Source: Dryas octopetala
Lineage: Eukaryota; Streptophyta; Magnoliopsida; Rosales; Rosaceae
DNA length: 64,000 nucleotides
Direction of reading: 5' to 3'
Assembly: GCA_963921425.1 (NCBI GenBank)
Contig: OY992836.1
Span: forward strand, 17,873,614 to 17,937,613
In this document: positions 1 through 11,022 of the stretch, piece after piece
Position numbering within the stretch: position 1 is the first letter of the stretch
Layout of the letters: every line of letters begins with the position of its first letter
Made by a program: the position numbers and the translations under genes
The notes under the pieces: model-generated
Databases searched by the model: none
Seen by the model: the letters and a program-made list of their open reading frames with translations, nothing else
Told to the model about the DNA's origin: nothing

Positions 1-117
1 GAAGATTTGCAAGTGTGTAGCTAAGATGGGAAGCTATAGTTACATATGTTTTTAAGCATATGGAGTCTTTCTTACAATCTATTCTGAGTAACATTTTTGT
101 AACTCTTATCTGTGCAG

Positions 118-1162
118 TGGAGCCCCACAGAAGCGGATGTATTTGCCTCTTGTTCTGTGGATGGGACTATAGCAATATGGGATACCCGTTTAGGGAAGTC
201 ACCAGCAACTTCTTTTAAGGCGCATAATGCAGATGTGAATGTCATTTCTTGGAATAGGTGTTTAAATTTTATTTTGTTTTTTTATTCATTTGTTTTGGTA
301 CATTTGTGCCTCATATGATATGATGACCTCGGTACTTCTTTGCTTTTGATTAGGCTGGCTAGTTGTATGTTGGCATCCGGAAGTGATGATGGTACCTTTT
401 CCATTCGTGATCTTAGATTGCTTAAGGTAAAATCCTTGTCTTGCATTGCTGAAATGGTGAAAACATATTTTCATGTATCTGAGATTTCTCCCGTGTTCAT
501 TTACCATGAGTGTTAAAATTGGGTTCATTGATATATTACTTAGACAGAGGTTCATTGATTTTTTTTTTTGGACCGAGGTTCCTTGATGTTTTTTTAGACA
601 CAGGTTCATTGATGTTTTTTTCTCTATCTGCACATAGGAAGGGGATTCTGTGGTGGCACATTTTGAATACCATAAACACCCTATCACATCCATCGAGTGG
701 AGTCCACACGAAGCTTCCACTTTGGCAGTGTCATCATCTGACAATCAGCTAACGTAAGTAATATTCATAGAGTGGATGTACTTTTATGCTCTTTATGTTT
801 GAACTCATAATATTGTCATTTGGCTTTCATTACCAGAATATGGGACCTTTCTTTAGAGAATGATGAGGAAGAGGAGGCAGAATTCAAAGCTAAGACAAAA
901 GAGGAAGTGAATGCTCCAAAAGATTTACCTCCACAACTTCTATTTGTTCATCAGGTACCTTGTCAGAATGTTTTACTCCAAGAAGCCTCACTTGTTCAGT
1001 CATCTAACTCATGGTTATTTTTTGTAACAGGGACAGAAGGACTTAAAAGAAGTTCATTGGCATGCTCAGATCCCTGGCATGCTTGTATCAACTGCTTCAG
1101 ATGGTTATAATATTCTTATGCCTTCAAACATACAGACTACCCTTCCCTCTGATGGTGCTTGA
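118..1162 (+). CDS. GRWD1-like WD40 repeat protein, C-terminal part (5' end outside window)
   Basis: Five exons give an in-frame C-terminal segment: 118-257, 354-426, 638-753, 837-954 and 1031-1162 (TGA). The splice borders are AG/GT and the phases match. The protein shows consecutive WD40 blades ([37 protein letters not shown]), then an acidic linker (NDEEEEAEF) and the ending [19 protein letters not shown]. This acidic linker before the last blade is typical of the glutamate-rich WD repeat protein GRWD1/Rrb1 family, known for ribosomal protein chaperoning and ribosome biogenesis in the nucleolus (family knowledge). The N-terminal blades lie upstream of the window. Identity with the plant At2g19540 type is recalled, not searched. 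Confidence 0.88.
521..625. repeat. Degenerate tandem repeat in a GRWD1 intron
   Basis: About four imperfect copies of a roughly 27-32 bp unit built on GTTCATTGAT followed by a T-run lie head to tail (copies near 522, 550, 579 and 603). The array sits in the intron between the exons ending at 426 and starting at 638. Confidence 0.6.
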
Positions 1163-1895
1163 AAGTTGAAGTTTATCAATATGCTTGGCGCATGGGATGG
1201 CATGAATGGTTATGTGCTGAAGCAACTACATATGTGAAGTGACATGGTTTCTCTTTATTTTTTTGAACTTCTTTCCTTACCCCATGTTTGGGGGTTTGGT
1301 TGTGTATGGAGTAACCTCTACAAGTTTTGCCTAATGCTTTTGCATTACCTGGAGTTGCTGTCGATGTTCTTTTTAATATAATTGTCCACTGAGTTAATTA
1401 TCCGAAAGGGCCATATGCATCTATTTCAATTTTCAAGGTATCCGATGTGCTTTTATCCTTATTTAGTTCACAGTAGCGAAAAGGGGGAAGAGCGTCCTGC
1501 GGTAAAATAAAATAAAAAATATTGAAACGATTCTAGCCTAGTTTCGTATTTCAATCTGGTTTATGATAACGTGACTTTGTTGTATTAGGAATTAGGATTT
1601 CTATGAGGTGATTCCTTTAGATAACCCACCCACACAAGACGGTACTGCCATAATATTCTCTCTGCAATCAATCTGCATGGGTGGGTCTTAATTTCTCTGC
1701 TTACTTCTTCTGTCGTATTCCTATATATCTATATCTATCTTCTGCTGTCTGCCATGACGACTGGTGGTATTGCTACCAAAAGAAGGTGCAGTACTAGAAT
1801 AATATACCAATCAAAACATCACCACCAACATCAAAATTCATCAACATTCTCATCTCTGATCATCCTTTTTTTCCTTAAGGAGCGAAATATTTTCC
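1163..1895. other. 3' flank of the WD40 gene and upstream of the F-box remnant
   Basis: The first few hundred bases are probably the 3' UTR of the WD40 gene (T-rich, no frame). A short open stretch beginning with ATG at 1754 (MTTGGIATKRRCSTR) runs to a stop at about 1908. It could be a leftover N-terminus of the F-box relative that follows, but nothing recognisable supports it. No RNA gene or element was seen. Confidence 0.4.
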
Positions 1896-2775
1896 ATGCC
1901 GTCTGAGCTTCCATGCAACAACTTCTCTCTGGATTGCCTCCCTCGTTTTCAAGTAGATGATCCACCAATTATGGTTGGAACCTATAATGACTTAGTTTGT
2001 GCTGTGGAACAACGTGATTACTACATCTGCAATCCATACAGCAAAGAATGGGTTGCTCTTCCCCCAACCCCTCAATGCCACAAGGACGTAAGAGTGGTAG
2101 TGGGATTCATCTGTGATCCCTACTATAAGGAAAAAGATGTTGATGATGATGGGAAAGTAAAAAGTAGTAGTACCATCCAGCTTAATGATGAGTATAGATA
2201 CAGGGTTGTGCGAATAATTATTCCTTACGATGAATATCCAGAGGCTTTCGTTTTTATGATTTGGCTTGGGAAGCTGGCGTTGCTTACCAAGGTGTGTTGT
2301 ATTGGATTGGTTCAGAACATGACGGCTTTGTGATTGGGTTCAATCCATACCAGGAAAGTTTTGATGGTAAATATTATTGTGGTTTCATTGGTATGCCTGA
2401 TCCTCATGGAATTTATAAAACAGACACCAACCTAAGTGTGAGCCGATCAGGATATCTGCGGATGTGCCAATTGGACTTTATGCAACCCAGGGGAGTTACC
2501 AAATAAGTGTTTTGGAGTGGAAATATTTGATGAGTTTGGCAAACCTATTCATCAATGGTTGTATACACACAAGGTTCTCCTGGACCAAATGGCTTTGGCA
2601 AATCCATTGATCAATAAATGAATAAATATTGGACCTGCGGGAGCTGGAGGAATCAATAAATATGAATATGGAGGAGACCGCAACCACTCCATTTCAAGGT
2701 GTCAGTTGTTACAGCCGAGGGATCTTTCCATTTGAGCTCCCATGGTGGCCGACACCAGTTCCAAGGCTACACTAA
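1896..2775 (+). pseudogene. F-box-associated domain protein remnant, frameshifted
   Basis: The sequence reads as the middle and end of a plant F-box protein of the F-box-associated interaction class. Frame 3 (1896-2250) contains IMVGTYNDLVCAVEQRDYYICNPYSKEWVALPP, shown here in two parts: IMVGTYNDLVCAVEQ, then RDYYICNPYSKEWVALPP. The similarity then moves to frame 2 (about 2250-2490: VAYQGVLYWIGSEHDGFVIG), returns to frame 3 (about 2490-2621: NKCFGVEIFDEFGKPIHQW), and finally shifts to frame 1 for a typical tail (PWWPTPVPRLH, stop at 2773). No N-terminal F-box is visible. At least two frame shifts and the missing F-box make this a pseudogene. A sequencing or assembly error could explain one shift but hardly all. 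Family assignment is from remembered motif patterns. Confidence 0.7.
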
Positions 2776-3417
2776 CGATATGCATATGCACCTGCAGAAC
2801 CGAGAATTAAACTAAACTTTTATTTGGATTTTATATGTATGCTGCTGGGACTTGTAATTTTATACTTGCACTTTTTCATTGGTTTATGTGTGCATGTGTG
2901 TGGCAGGCACTAGGGACTTGAGCTATACTAGGGATAAGACCAAAGGCCATCTTTTTCTTGGTTTCCTTCTTATTCTTGTTCTCTTTATTTACATGCATTT
3001 CTCCAAGCAAGTCCAAGAGAAGGAATATTTACAAGTTTCTTGGGAGAAAGCAGATTGTGAATCTCGAAAGTGTTATTGTATTCCTCATTGAATAAGTGCA
3101 TTTGGACAGCATTGCTTGTACTGCATTGACCGACAGACAAATTTTCAATGGCTGTAAGCTGTAAAAAACATAATTGCCTTAAATAAAATTATAAGGGCTG
3201 TAAAAAAAGAGAGAGAGAGAGAGTTGTATAGCTTTTGTCATTAAAACTGCCTCATATGTGACCCAAATATGGATTTCCCTATGACAACATTTAACAGGTA
3301 TAATGCAGCAAGCAACCATTCATGTGACTAATAGAAATGGTTTCCAATGAAGAGGAACTGCCTAGCTCATCACATCTGCATAGCATATTTTTCATCACAA
3401 CTACTTGTTAATTTGCT
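2776..3417. other. Intergenic, no gene recognised
   Basis: An open frame at 2879-3091 has a hydrophobic stretch but starts inside GT-rich sequence, matches no family I know and is not called a gene. A short (GA)n run lies at about 3208-3225. The 3' UTR of the minus-strand EER5 gene probably occupies the right end. Confidence 0.4.
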
Positions 3418-3600
3418 CTATGAATTGATGGGCTTTCCATTTAATTTGGGGAAAGGATCTTGCTTGCTTAAAACCACAACTTTGCTCTTGTGTGCAAAGT
3501 ACCCCTTAACAAGATTTTTGTATATCAATATGGCCACTATGCACTCCACCTACAAATTGCACCAGATTTTCATTAACAGCCTCTCAGGAACGGCAACTGG

Positions 3601-3657
<57 letters not shown>

Positions 3658-6600
3658 AAAAAAAACAAGTACCTCATCAACATCCATGTCCATCTCAAGC
3701 CATTTCAATGCTTTGACAATTACTTCCAACTTCAGCTGGTGAGCTTTGCTTGGGTCCTTTAGCTTTTGGATAATGTAACTGCATGATGCACATATAGTAA
3801 TCATGAATTAAATCTTCAAAGAACTTCTACTATCAGGTGGAAAATTTATAATATGGCATGGAAACTTACATTTTCTTCAGCAATCTTTGGTAGACTTGGA
3901 GTTCAAGCTTCTCAAGGACAAGATATACACCTGATCTCAAGAACCTGATATAATTCAAAGGACTCAGTTCCCATCTTCTAGAAAATTATGTTTACCAATC
4001 TCCAGATTTTCAAAATGAAAGCCAAACATACCGGTCTTCATGCTCCTGAAGAGCGTGCCGAAGAAGTCGGAGATCACCTCTTTTTAGAGCTTGCACAACA
4101 TTGCTATACTGTGAAAGAAAAAAACGTTGTTTACTAGGTTTTAATCACAAAAGTTTTCAAGTTCTTTTTCCCTATTTTATTGTAGGGAGGGGGCTGAAAT
4201 AAGGTAAGGTTTTAGGTACTAAAATGCCTGTGACACCACTGAGATGTTGATCCTATAAGTCAAAAATGGTAACCAGCACATGTAAGTTTGAGATCTCCGT
4301 AAATAGATTATATGTAGCATGCAAAAGTAAGCGACACAGAATATCACATTTCCCAACACCAAGCATTAAATAAGTTCTCTTTTAGGTAAAGTAAATAACA
4401 AAGTCAAAGGGAATGCCATACCTCAACCAAGTTATACTTTTCCAGAAGCCAATCGTTCGGTAAGATGCCTATTGAAAGCTTCACAGGTATCAAATATTTC
4501 AATATCATCCTAAAGAAAAAACATGAATGAGAAAATAGAAACACATACAAAATCTAGTAAATCTCAAGCTTGACTTCTTTATGAATGACTTCTTATGGCA
4601 AGCTGTTTTACAATGTAAGCATGTAAATGTAAAACCACAGAGAATTACAAGGATATTTTAGTATATTCTGATTATACTACAACTTAAAAAGTAGACATAA
4701 ACAAACTGAACTTTCGCAATATGTTAGCCAATTTAAGATTCAAGATACATCATCATTTCAACATAATAGAAGTAGAATGATCATGCATTTGCTTTCCCAT
4801 TGATCATTAAACTTCCAAAGGCCAGAAATTAATATTCAGGAGCAGATTGGTCAATTATCAAAATCAAATGCTAGCATCAACATCATTCAAATAAAAGAGG
4901 ATTCATGCCGTAAGAATATATCAGCACAACATTTTTTTTCTTATAAAGATACCCCCTTAGAGTCTATTATGCAGATGCAAAATATATGCAGCAAGCACAC
5001 CTGAACCAAACCTTATATTTGCTTCACTCTGAGGGTTGCAATGTCTCAAGGCATACGACAATTTATGATCAGCCTGCAAGTAACAGAAGTAGATTTACTG
5101 AGTAATAGACCTGATAAAAATCCAGAACTAGAGTTTTTGCAAGCATAGAAATAAGCGGAATTTAGGTAAATTTGAAGATGACACATCCAATGAAATCAAA
5201 TCTATAAATAGATGCGAAATCCTGCTGATAGTGAATCGAATAGTCAGTAAACTGACCATAAGGCATAGGATGGGAGTGCCCATCCATTGTCTCTAAATTC
5301 AAGCATTCAAGAGGGTGATCCTTGAACCAAACCGTAAAACACAACTTAAATAAGTAAAGAAAAGAAGTGTATCATTAACATAATGGAAATTAGGTTACTT
5401 ACAGCAGGAAAATTTTCATTGAAAACTTCTAGACGGCCTGTATAATACATGTAGGCAACCTGCACATCATAGCACCACAGTAAGAATAAACATTAAATAG
5501 TTGTAAATTGATAACCAATTTGAAAGGGTAGGGGGAGAAGAAAAGAAAAGGAAAGAAAATTGCATCTCCTGTGCAACAAAAACCAATTATGACCTTGTCT
5601 CTCTTAGGGAATTCCTCGAAATCAAATATACGAGCAGTTTCAATACTCCTTATCACACTACGGCAAAGGTGAACTGTACCAAGCTGCAAAGTAGTAAAAG
5701 ATGAACCATCATTGTGCAGCTCATGCTACTTGTGCTTTCTCCAGCATTCATAAGAGACCCTGATAGCTAATTCAGGTATATTTTCAAAGTACTGATGAAC
5801 TAAGTATGCATAAAATATTACCTTGAAGTAAACTTTAAACAACTGGCAAGTCACGTATAATGCTCCAACTCGTTTTGGGCCTTTTCCCTATAAATGGACA
5901 CACATATTAAAGCATTAGCACAATTCATAAAGTTAAACTATGACATTAATTTTTAATTTAAGAATTGTTCACAAAAAACCAAGAGAAAGGAAATGTAATT
6001 GTTATAAAAGGATGAGTAAAACAATGGGACTTTGCATTCAAATAGCACAAAATACAAACCCAAGTTTTAATAAGAGAAGCAAAAGCAATAGAATATAAAT
6101 AAGTAAGAAACATTACAGCAAGAACCCCAAACACTTTCATAAGGAAAGAACCAGCTCCCTTCAACTTCTCTGGGGACCTTCCATTTGAAGCCAATTCCTT
6201 ATCAGCCTACAAAAACACACCCATAACAGTCTCACTTAATTCCTATTCCCAACATATCCACACCCAATATCAACAACAATAATAAGAAACCACATATTAA
6301 CCATTTTTACTTAAAAAAGAAAAAAGAGAAATTTTGGGTCTTACCCTCTCAGCTAGAACTCTAATTTCATAAACTACCACATACAATGCTTGCAAAGCCC
6401 AGGCCGTGTCCCAGTTCCTAAATTCCTGAATAAAAGCACTGCATATCCACCATCACCAATAGTCAAATACCAACGACAAAATTACATACTCAAAAGTCAA
6501 TCAAAAGCATTCTCAAAGATGAATACTTGGCAGATTTCTCAAAGGCTTGGTATGAATCAACCAAGCTCCCAACGCGGTAACTTTGAAAAGCACGGAACAG

Positions 6601-6920
6601 ATGAACCAGAATTTCAGCAAACTGAGAGTAGTTATCGGACTGTTTAATCAATCTATTTGCGTCCTGTCACACAATAACAACACCCAATAAAACCCTAATC
6701 CTCATTGAAACAAATACACATATATACATAGATATTGATGTGAATGCAGGACCTGGAAGACGTTGAGGGCATCAGCGAGGGCGAGGAGAGAGGGGTTATT
6801 GGAGGAGAGAGAGAGGAGTTGCTTGAGGGAAGCTCCGTCCTGCGACGAAACGGCGTCGGAGAAGCGGTTCAGGTAGTCGTTGATTCTTCTGTGCGCCTCT
6901 CCCATGCTCAAATACGCCAT
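3418..6920 (-). CDS. EER5: TREX-2 subunit, PCID2/Thp1-like (EER5 orthologue)
   Basis: Thirteen exons on the minus strand are 6753-6920, 6527-6663, 6345-6438, 6117-6206, 5822-5887, 5594-5683, 5403-5459, 5012-5073, 4422-4509, 4032-4108, 3870-3944, 3673-3778 and 3418-3549. They total 1242 nt and give 413 residues, the size I recall for Arabidopsis EER5. The start is MAYLSMGEAHRRINDYLNRF. Further landmarks are KSANAFIQEFRNWDTAWALQ (split by intron 2), GKGPKRVGALYVTCQLFK, a PCI-type helical and winged-helix C-terminal half, and the end FPKLNGKPINS. The family (Thp1/PCID2, PCI domain) forms the TREX-2 complex with SAC3/THP3 at the nuclear pore for mRNA export. In Arabidopsis, EER5 also dampens ethylene responses. 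The gene is divergent from the phosphodiesterase gene at 8035. The last intron (123 bp) is largely a (GA)n tract. Confidence 0.95.
3604..3652. repeat. (GA)n microsatellite in the last EER5 intron
   Basis: About 24 uninterrupted GA units are followed by 12 A. The whole tract lies in the 123-bp intron 3550-3672. On the transcribed strand this reads as T-run then (CT)n close to the 5' splice site. Confidence 0.97.
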
Positions 6921-8034
6921 GGTCTTCTCTCTGTCTCTCTGCTCAGACGCTCTGAAGCTGCAGCACTCAGCACTCAGCAGACACCCCTTTAAGGACTATA
7001 ACGACGTCGTGTTCGTCCACCAGCAATTAATTATTGGAGTTAATTGTACTACGAGTCCCTCAACTTTCTCCAATTTTCACATTACTCCTTAAATTTGTTT
7101 CATGAATTCTGTAATCCACCTCTTTTTGCTTTATTTTACGTTAGTCCTGACCGTCAAGTCAGCTACATTTTCTGATAATTTTATCCACGTGGGGGGCACG
7201 TGAGTATATTTTGACACACAAAAGTTCATTAAAATTGAAAAATTTGAAAAAGTAATCTAATTGAAGTTAAATAACCGTCAAGTCAGCTACATTTTCTTCT
7301 AATTTTATGGGTGGAGGGCACGTGAGTATATATTGTATATTTTGACACACAAAAGTTCATTAAAATTGAGAAATTTAAAAAATTAATTTAAATTGAAGTT
7401 AAATAAAGATTTTTAACCTCTTTTTAAAATTTTTAGAAATTTAACTTTTGAGTAGTACTCGAATCTTGCTCGAGCACTATTCAATAAAGTTCGAGTACTA
7501 CTTGAGGGGGTTCGAGCACTTTTCGATAGGATCTTGAGCGCTATTTGAAGGTCAAATTTCTCAAAATTAAAAAAAAAACAAAGTTACAAATATTTAATGA
7601 ATAATGACAATTAAAATAGGTTAGTTTTCTAAATTTCTCATTAAAATTCTAATTGAATACACCTTAATTTTACCTTAATTATAAGAAAAATGGAAACGGC
7701 AGGTCGTTTCACGTAGACTCGGAATATCCGAGTGCGACACACGTGATGCGTCCAAATCCAACACCAACTCAACTCGTTGTCGTACATACCTTCCTTCCAA
7801 GTTCCAACTCAAAGCAAGACCACTCATAGGCTCATAGCCATTAACAAGTCGTCCTCCAAAGTTTGAAAGCTAACTTCCACCAAACATTGTCTGCTGCCAC
7901 ACCAAGACCAAACCTTTAACCCTTGAATCTCACTCAAAACCTTCTCTTTCTCTCTTGTCTTTGCTCACCAAGAAAACCCATATCTCAAAATCTTCAATTC
8001 TCTGAACCCATTGAAGAGAAACCAGTAGAGCAAC
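6921..8034. promoter_or_regulatory. Divergent intergenic region between EER5 and the phosphodiesterase gene
   Basis: This 1.1-kb stretch separates two genes transcribed away from each other, so it should hold both promoters. It contains two tandem copies of a unit with CACGTG (G-box type) cores, a degenerate array of TCGAGCACT-like motifs at about 7445-7555, and a C/T-rich leader before the ATG at 8035. No clear TATA box was identified for either gene. Confidence 0.5.
7151..7406. repeat. Tandem duplication, about 124-132 bp unit
   Basis: Two adjacent copies (7151-7274 and 7275-7406) both start CCGTCAAGTCAGCTACATTT. Both contain GGGCACGTGAGTATAT and TTTTGACACACAAAAGTTCA, and both end GAAGTTAAATAA. 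The copies differ by small indels and substitutions, so the duplication is not recent. Confidence 0.93.
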
Positions 8035-9516
8035 ATGGGTTCGGATCCGTTGCCCATGAAACCCGCTCCGATCCCGACCCGAGATGAAGACCCATCAAGC
8101 CCAGCTGCGGCTCTGCTCTCTTTCAACACAGACTCAAGCTCTTCGCCTTCAACGGCAGGCCGTCCAAACAAACCCACTACCACCATCATCTTCATCTCCC
8201 TGCTGCTCATCACCTGCATAGCTCTCTCTGCTGCTGTTGCTTTCGCTTTCCTCTTCTTCTCGAACCCGTCAAAGGCCGCCACGCACACCTCCTCTTCCTC
8301 TTCAGTCGAATCCAAGGCTCGTAATCTAACAAAACTTGACCATCCAGTGGTTCTGTTAGTTTCCTCAGATGGGTTTCGATTCGGGTACCAATTCAAGACC
8401 CCGACGCCGAATATCGGCAGGCTTATCGCCAATGGGACCGAGGCCGAAACGGGTTTGATTCCTGTGTTCCCAACTCTTACTTTTCCAAATCATTACTCAA
8501 TTGTCACAGGGCTTTATCCGGCTTATCATGGAATAGTCAACAACCACTTTGTGGATCCGTACACTGGGGAGGTCTTCACAATGGGAAGCCACGAAGCTAA
8601 GTGGTGGCTTGGTGAGCCCTTGTGGGAGACTGTGGTCAATCATGGCAAGAAGGCTGCCACGTATTTCTGGCCTGGTTCTGAGGTAAATAAAGGTTCTTGG
8701 ACTTGCCCTGAAAAGTTTTGTCAGCAGTATAATGGTTCTGTTCCTTTCGAGGATCGAGTTGATACTGTTTTGGAGTACTTTGATTTGCCTAGTAGTGAAA
8801 TTCCTGCGTTTATGACCCTGTATTTTGAGGATCCTGATCATCAGGGTCATCAGGTTGGGCCTGATGATCCTGAGATTACTGAAGCTGTTGCTAGAATTGA
8901 TAAGATGATTGGGAGGTTAATTGAAGGTTTAGAGAAAAGAGGGGTCTTTGAGGATGTTACTATAATTATGGTTGGTGATCATGGGATGGTTGGTACATGT
9001 GATAAAAAGCTAATTTTCTTAAATGATTTGGCTTCTTGGATTGAAATTCCTGAGAATTGGGTCCAGTCTCATACACCATTGCTTGCAATTCGTCCGCCTT
9101 CAGGAGTTGATCCTTCGGATGTTGTTGCTAAGATGAATGAAGGATTGAAATCGGGGAAGGTTCAGAACGGGAAGAATTTGAGAATGTATCTTAAGGAGGA
9201 GCTTCCTAGTCGGCTCCATTATGCAGCGAGTGACCGAATTCCTCCGATAATAGGGTTGGTTGAAGAGGGGTTTAAGGTAGAACAAAAGAGCACAAAGCAG
9301 AGAGAATGCGGAGGAGCACATGGTTATGACAATGCCGTGTTTTCCATGAGGACCATATTCGTTGGCCATGGTCCTCAGTTTGCAAGAGGACGCAAGGTTC
9401 CTAGTTTTGAAAATGTTCACATATACAACTTGGTCACTACAATTCTTAATATTCAAGGTGCTCCTAACAATGGATCTCTATCGTTTCCCCAGTCCGTTCT
9501 TTTGCCCAGTGCTTAG
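8035..9516 (+). CDS. ENPP-type nucleotide pyrophosphatase/phosphodiesterase, membrane-anchored
   Basis: A single exon encodes 493 residues. A Ser/Thr/Pro-rich N-tail is followed by one hydrophobic segment at about residues 49-74 (type II anchor), then an alkaline-phosphatase-fold catalytic domain. The two-metal site is visible: D112 in SSDGFRF, nucleophile T149 in PTLTFPNHYS, D268 and H272 in DPDHQGHQ, D315/H316 in GDHGM, and H429 in GGAHGYDN. These match the metal ligands and nucleophile of the NPP family, which cleaves phosphodiester or pyrophosphate bonds of extracellular nucleotides. The exact substrate cannot be read from the sequence. The start was chosen as the first ATG, giving the full tail and anchor. 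Orthology to the At4g29680 group is supported by the next two genes being its Arabidopsis neighbours. Confidence 0.93.
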   Translation: MGSDPLPMKPAPIPTRDEDPSSPAAALLSFNTDSSSSPSTAGRPNKPTTTIIFISLLLITCIALSAAVAFAFLFFSNPSKAATHTSSSSSVESKARNLTKLDHPVVLLVSSDGFRFGYQFKTPTPNIGRLIANGTEAETGLIPVFPTLTFPNHYSIVTGLYPAYHGIVNNHFVDPYTGEVFTMGSHEAKWWLGEPLWETVVNHGKKAATYFWPGSEVNKGSWTCPEKFCQQYNGSVPFEDRVDTVLEYFDLPSSEIPAFMTLYFEDPDHQGHQVGPDDPEITEAVARIDKMIGRLIEGLEKRGVFEDVTIIMVGDHGMVGTCDKKLIFLNDLASWIEIPENWVQSHTPLLAIRPPSGVDPSDVVAKMNEGLKSGKVQNGKNLRMYLKEELPSRLHYAASDRIPPIIGLVEEGFKVEQKSTKQRECGGAHGYDNAVFSMRTIFVGHGPQFARGRKVPSFENVHIYNLVTTILNIQGAPNNGSLSFPQSVLLPSA

Positions 9517-10473
9517 TGTCTATCTCCCCAGCGTATCCCAGGTGGAGTCAGCTTCTTGAAGTTTGAGCAGTGGTTGGCCAGATTTGGCTATTATGAAACC
9601 ATATGATTATGTGCTTGCAAGTTGCAAGGATAGATCATGAACATAAAGATTATAAGGCTTTTGCATAAAAGGTAAGACTATCAGTCATTTCATGATCACA
9701 CGAGCTCACTCGTTGAAACATGGTTAGTTTCTTTAGCAATGGTGTTGTTCCATCTATCTCCTTCATTTAATAGGAGCTGCACATGTAAGACCGGGATCAA
9801 CTTCTACAATGCAGAGGTGTAATTTTGTAAAGGGACAACATCTGGTAGAATGATTGTATTGTCCACAAACTTAAATTCTTGTGTCATGTTGGAATGGATA
9901 TATTTTCTGTATTGCATAAAAACATATATGAAATGTGCAACCCAATTCATGATTAAAGCAATCCCTCTTTCAACCTCCATGGTTAGCATTTATGTGTCAA
10001 GCTCATGGGCTTAAATTGCATCTTTTAAGTCCAGCCTTAACCTTAGATGGACTTGGATATAGATATTAGATATGGTTTAGAGATGTTAGTTATATTGCCT
10101 GTTGAGCTTCTGTTTGATTCATAAGCTTTTTCGGATATGCATGTCTAGCAAGGGTAATGCAAAATGTCTATGTTTGATGGATCATTCAAAAAGTTGGTTG
10201 CATGTTAAAAGTTAAAACTTTAGTTGCTTTATTGGTTTATGAATTGTTTGTTAGAGGTTCATCTTTGATTCTTTATACGGTTAATATCTGTGTTTAAATA
10301 ATCCTCATTGAAGTGTTCGTCCAACACCAGATGATCCAATAAGAACTGTTGGTTTAATTGCCTGATGAAATAGGGAGGTACAATGAAAAACCAAGAAATG
10401 TTGAAGAGGATCATTACGGGAGCTAACGATTAATCCCTCCTAGAAAAATTCATCTGCCCCATAAATTAGGAAA

Positions 10474-10892
10474 CAGTAGTGCTAGACATCCCACATTTTT
10501 ATACCACAATTTCATACCACCTTATGTGGCAATTTACATGGCATTCATACATTGGATACTAAAAAATAAAAACCAAAATCCAAAAAAAAAAAGAAAAACT
10601 TTGTCCAGTAAAATAATGACACGTAAGATGGTACAAAAATGTGGTATAAAAATATGGTATATATAGCATTATTCATTAGGAAAATAATAATGCTATACTT
10701 AGCCACATTCTTATACCACATTTTTATACCGTCTGACGTGTCATTACTTTATTGGACAAAGTTTTTCTTTTCCTTTTTGGGTTTTTATTTTTATTTTTAT
10801 TTTTTAGTATCCAATGTATGAATGCCATGTAAGTTGCCACATAAGGTGGTATGAAATTATGGTATAAAAATGTGGTATATGTAGCACTACTG
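10474..10892. mobile_element. Large palindrome: two head-to-head MITE copies
   Basis: The left arm (10474 to about 10673) and right arm (about 10685-10892) are reverse complements over some 200 bp, with a short spacer. Shared blocks include TACCACATTTTTATACC-like ends, the phrase CATGGCATTCATACATTGGA, and CTTTGTCCARTAAARTAATG near the inner end. Each arm also has its own short inverted ends (CCACATTTTTATACC against GGTATAAAAATGTGG). The structure is therefore best read as two copies of a roughly 200-bp MITE in opposite orientation, or one foldback element. No target duplication was found. Confidence 0.9.
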
Positions 10893-11022
10893 GTTTCATA
10901 AACAACAAAAATCCACTCAACCCACAACTTATTTATAGCCTTTTCACCAATTTAAGCTCAAAGATCTAAGTGGGAACAAAGTTTACTAAGTCTAAAGTTT
11001 TTTTATTTGATTTCTTGTAACA

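Noticed and set aside
2879-3091. 70-codon open frame with a hydrophobic segment
   Set aside because: No family resemblance, poor start context, and it lies in low-complexity intergenic DNA.
8035-9516. Reading the phosphodiesterase gene as a retrocopy because it is intronless
   Set aside because: It has syntenic neighbours, intact catalytic residues and no flanking poly(A) or target duplication; intronless structure is plausible for this plant family.
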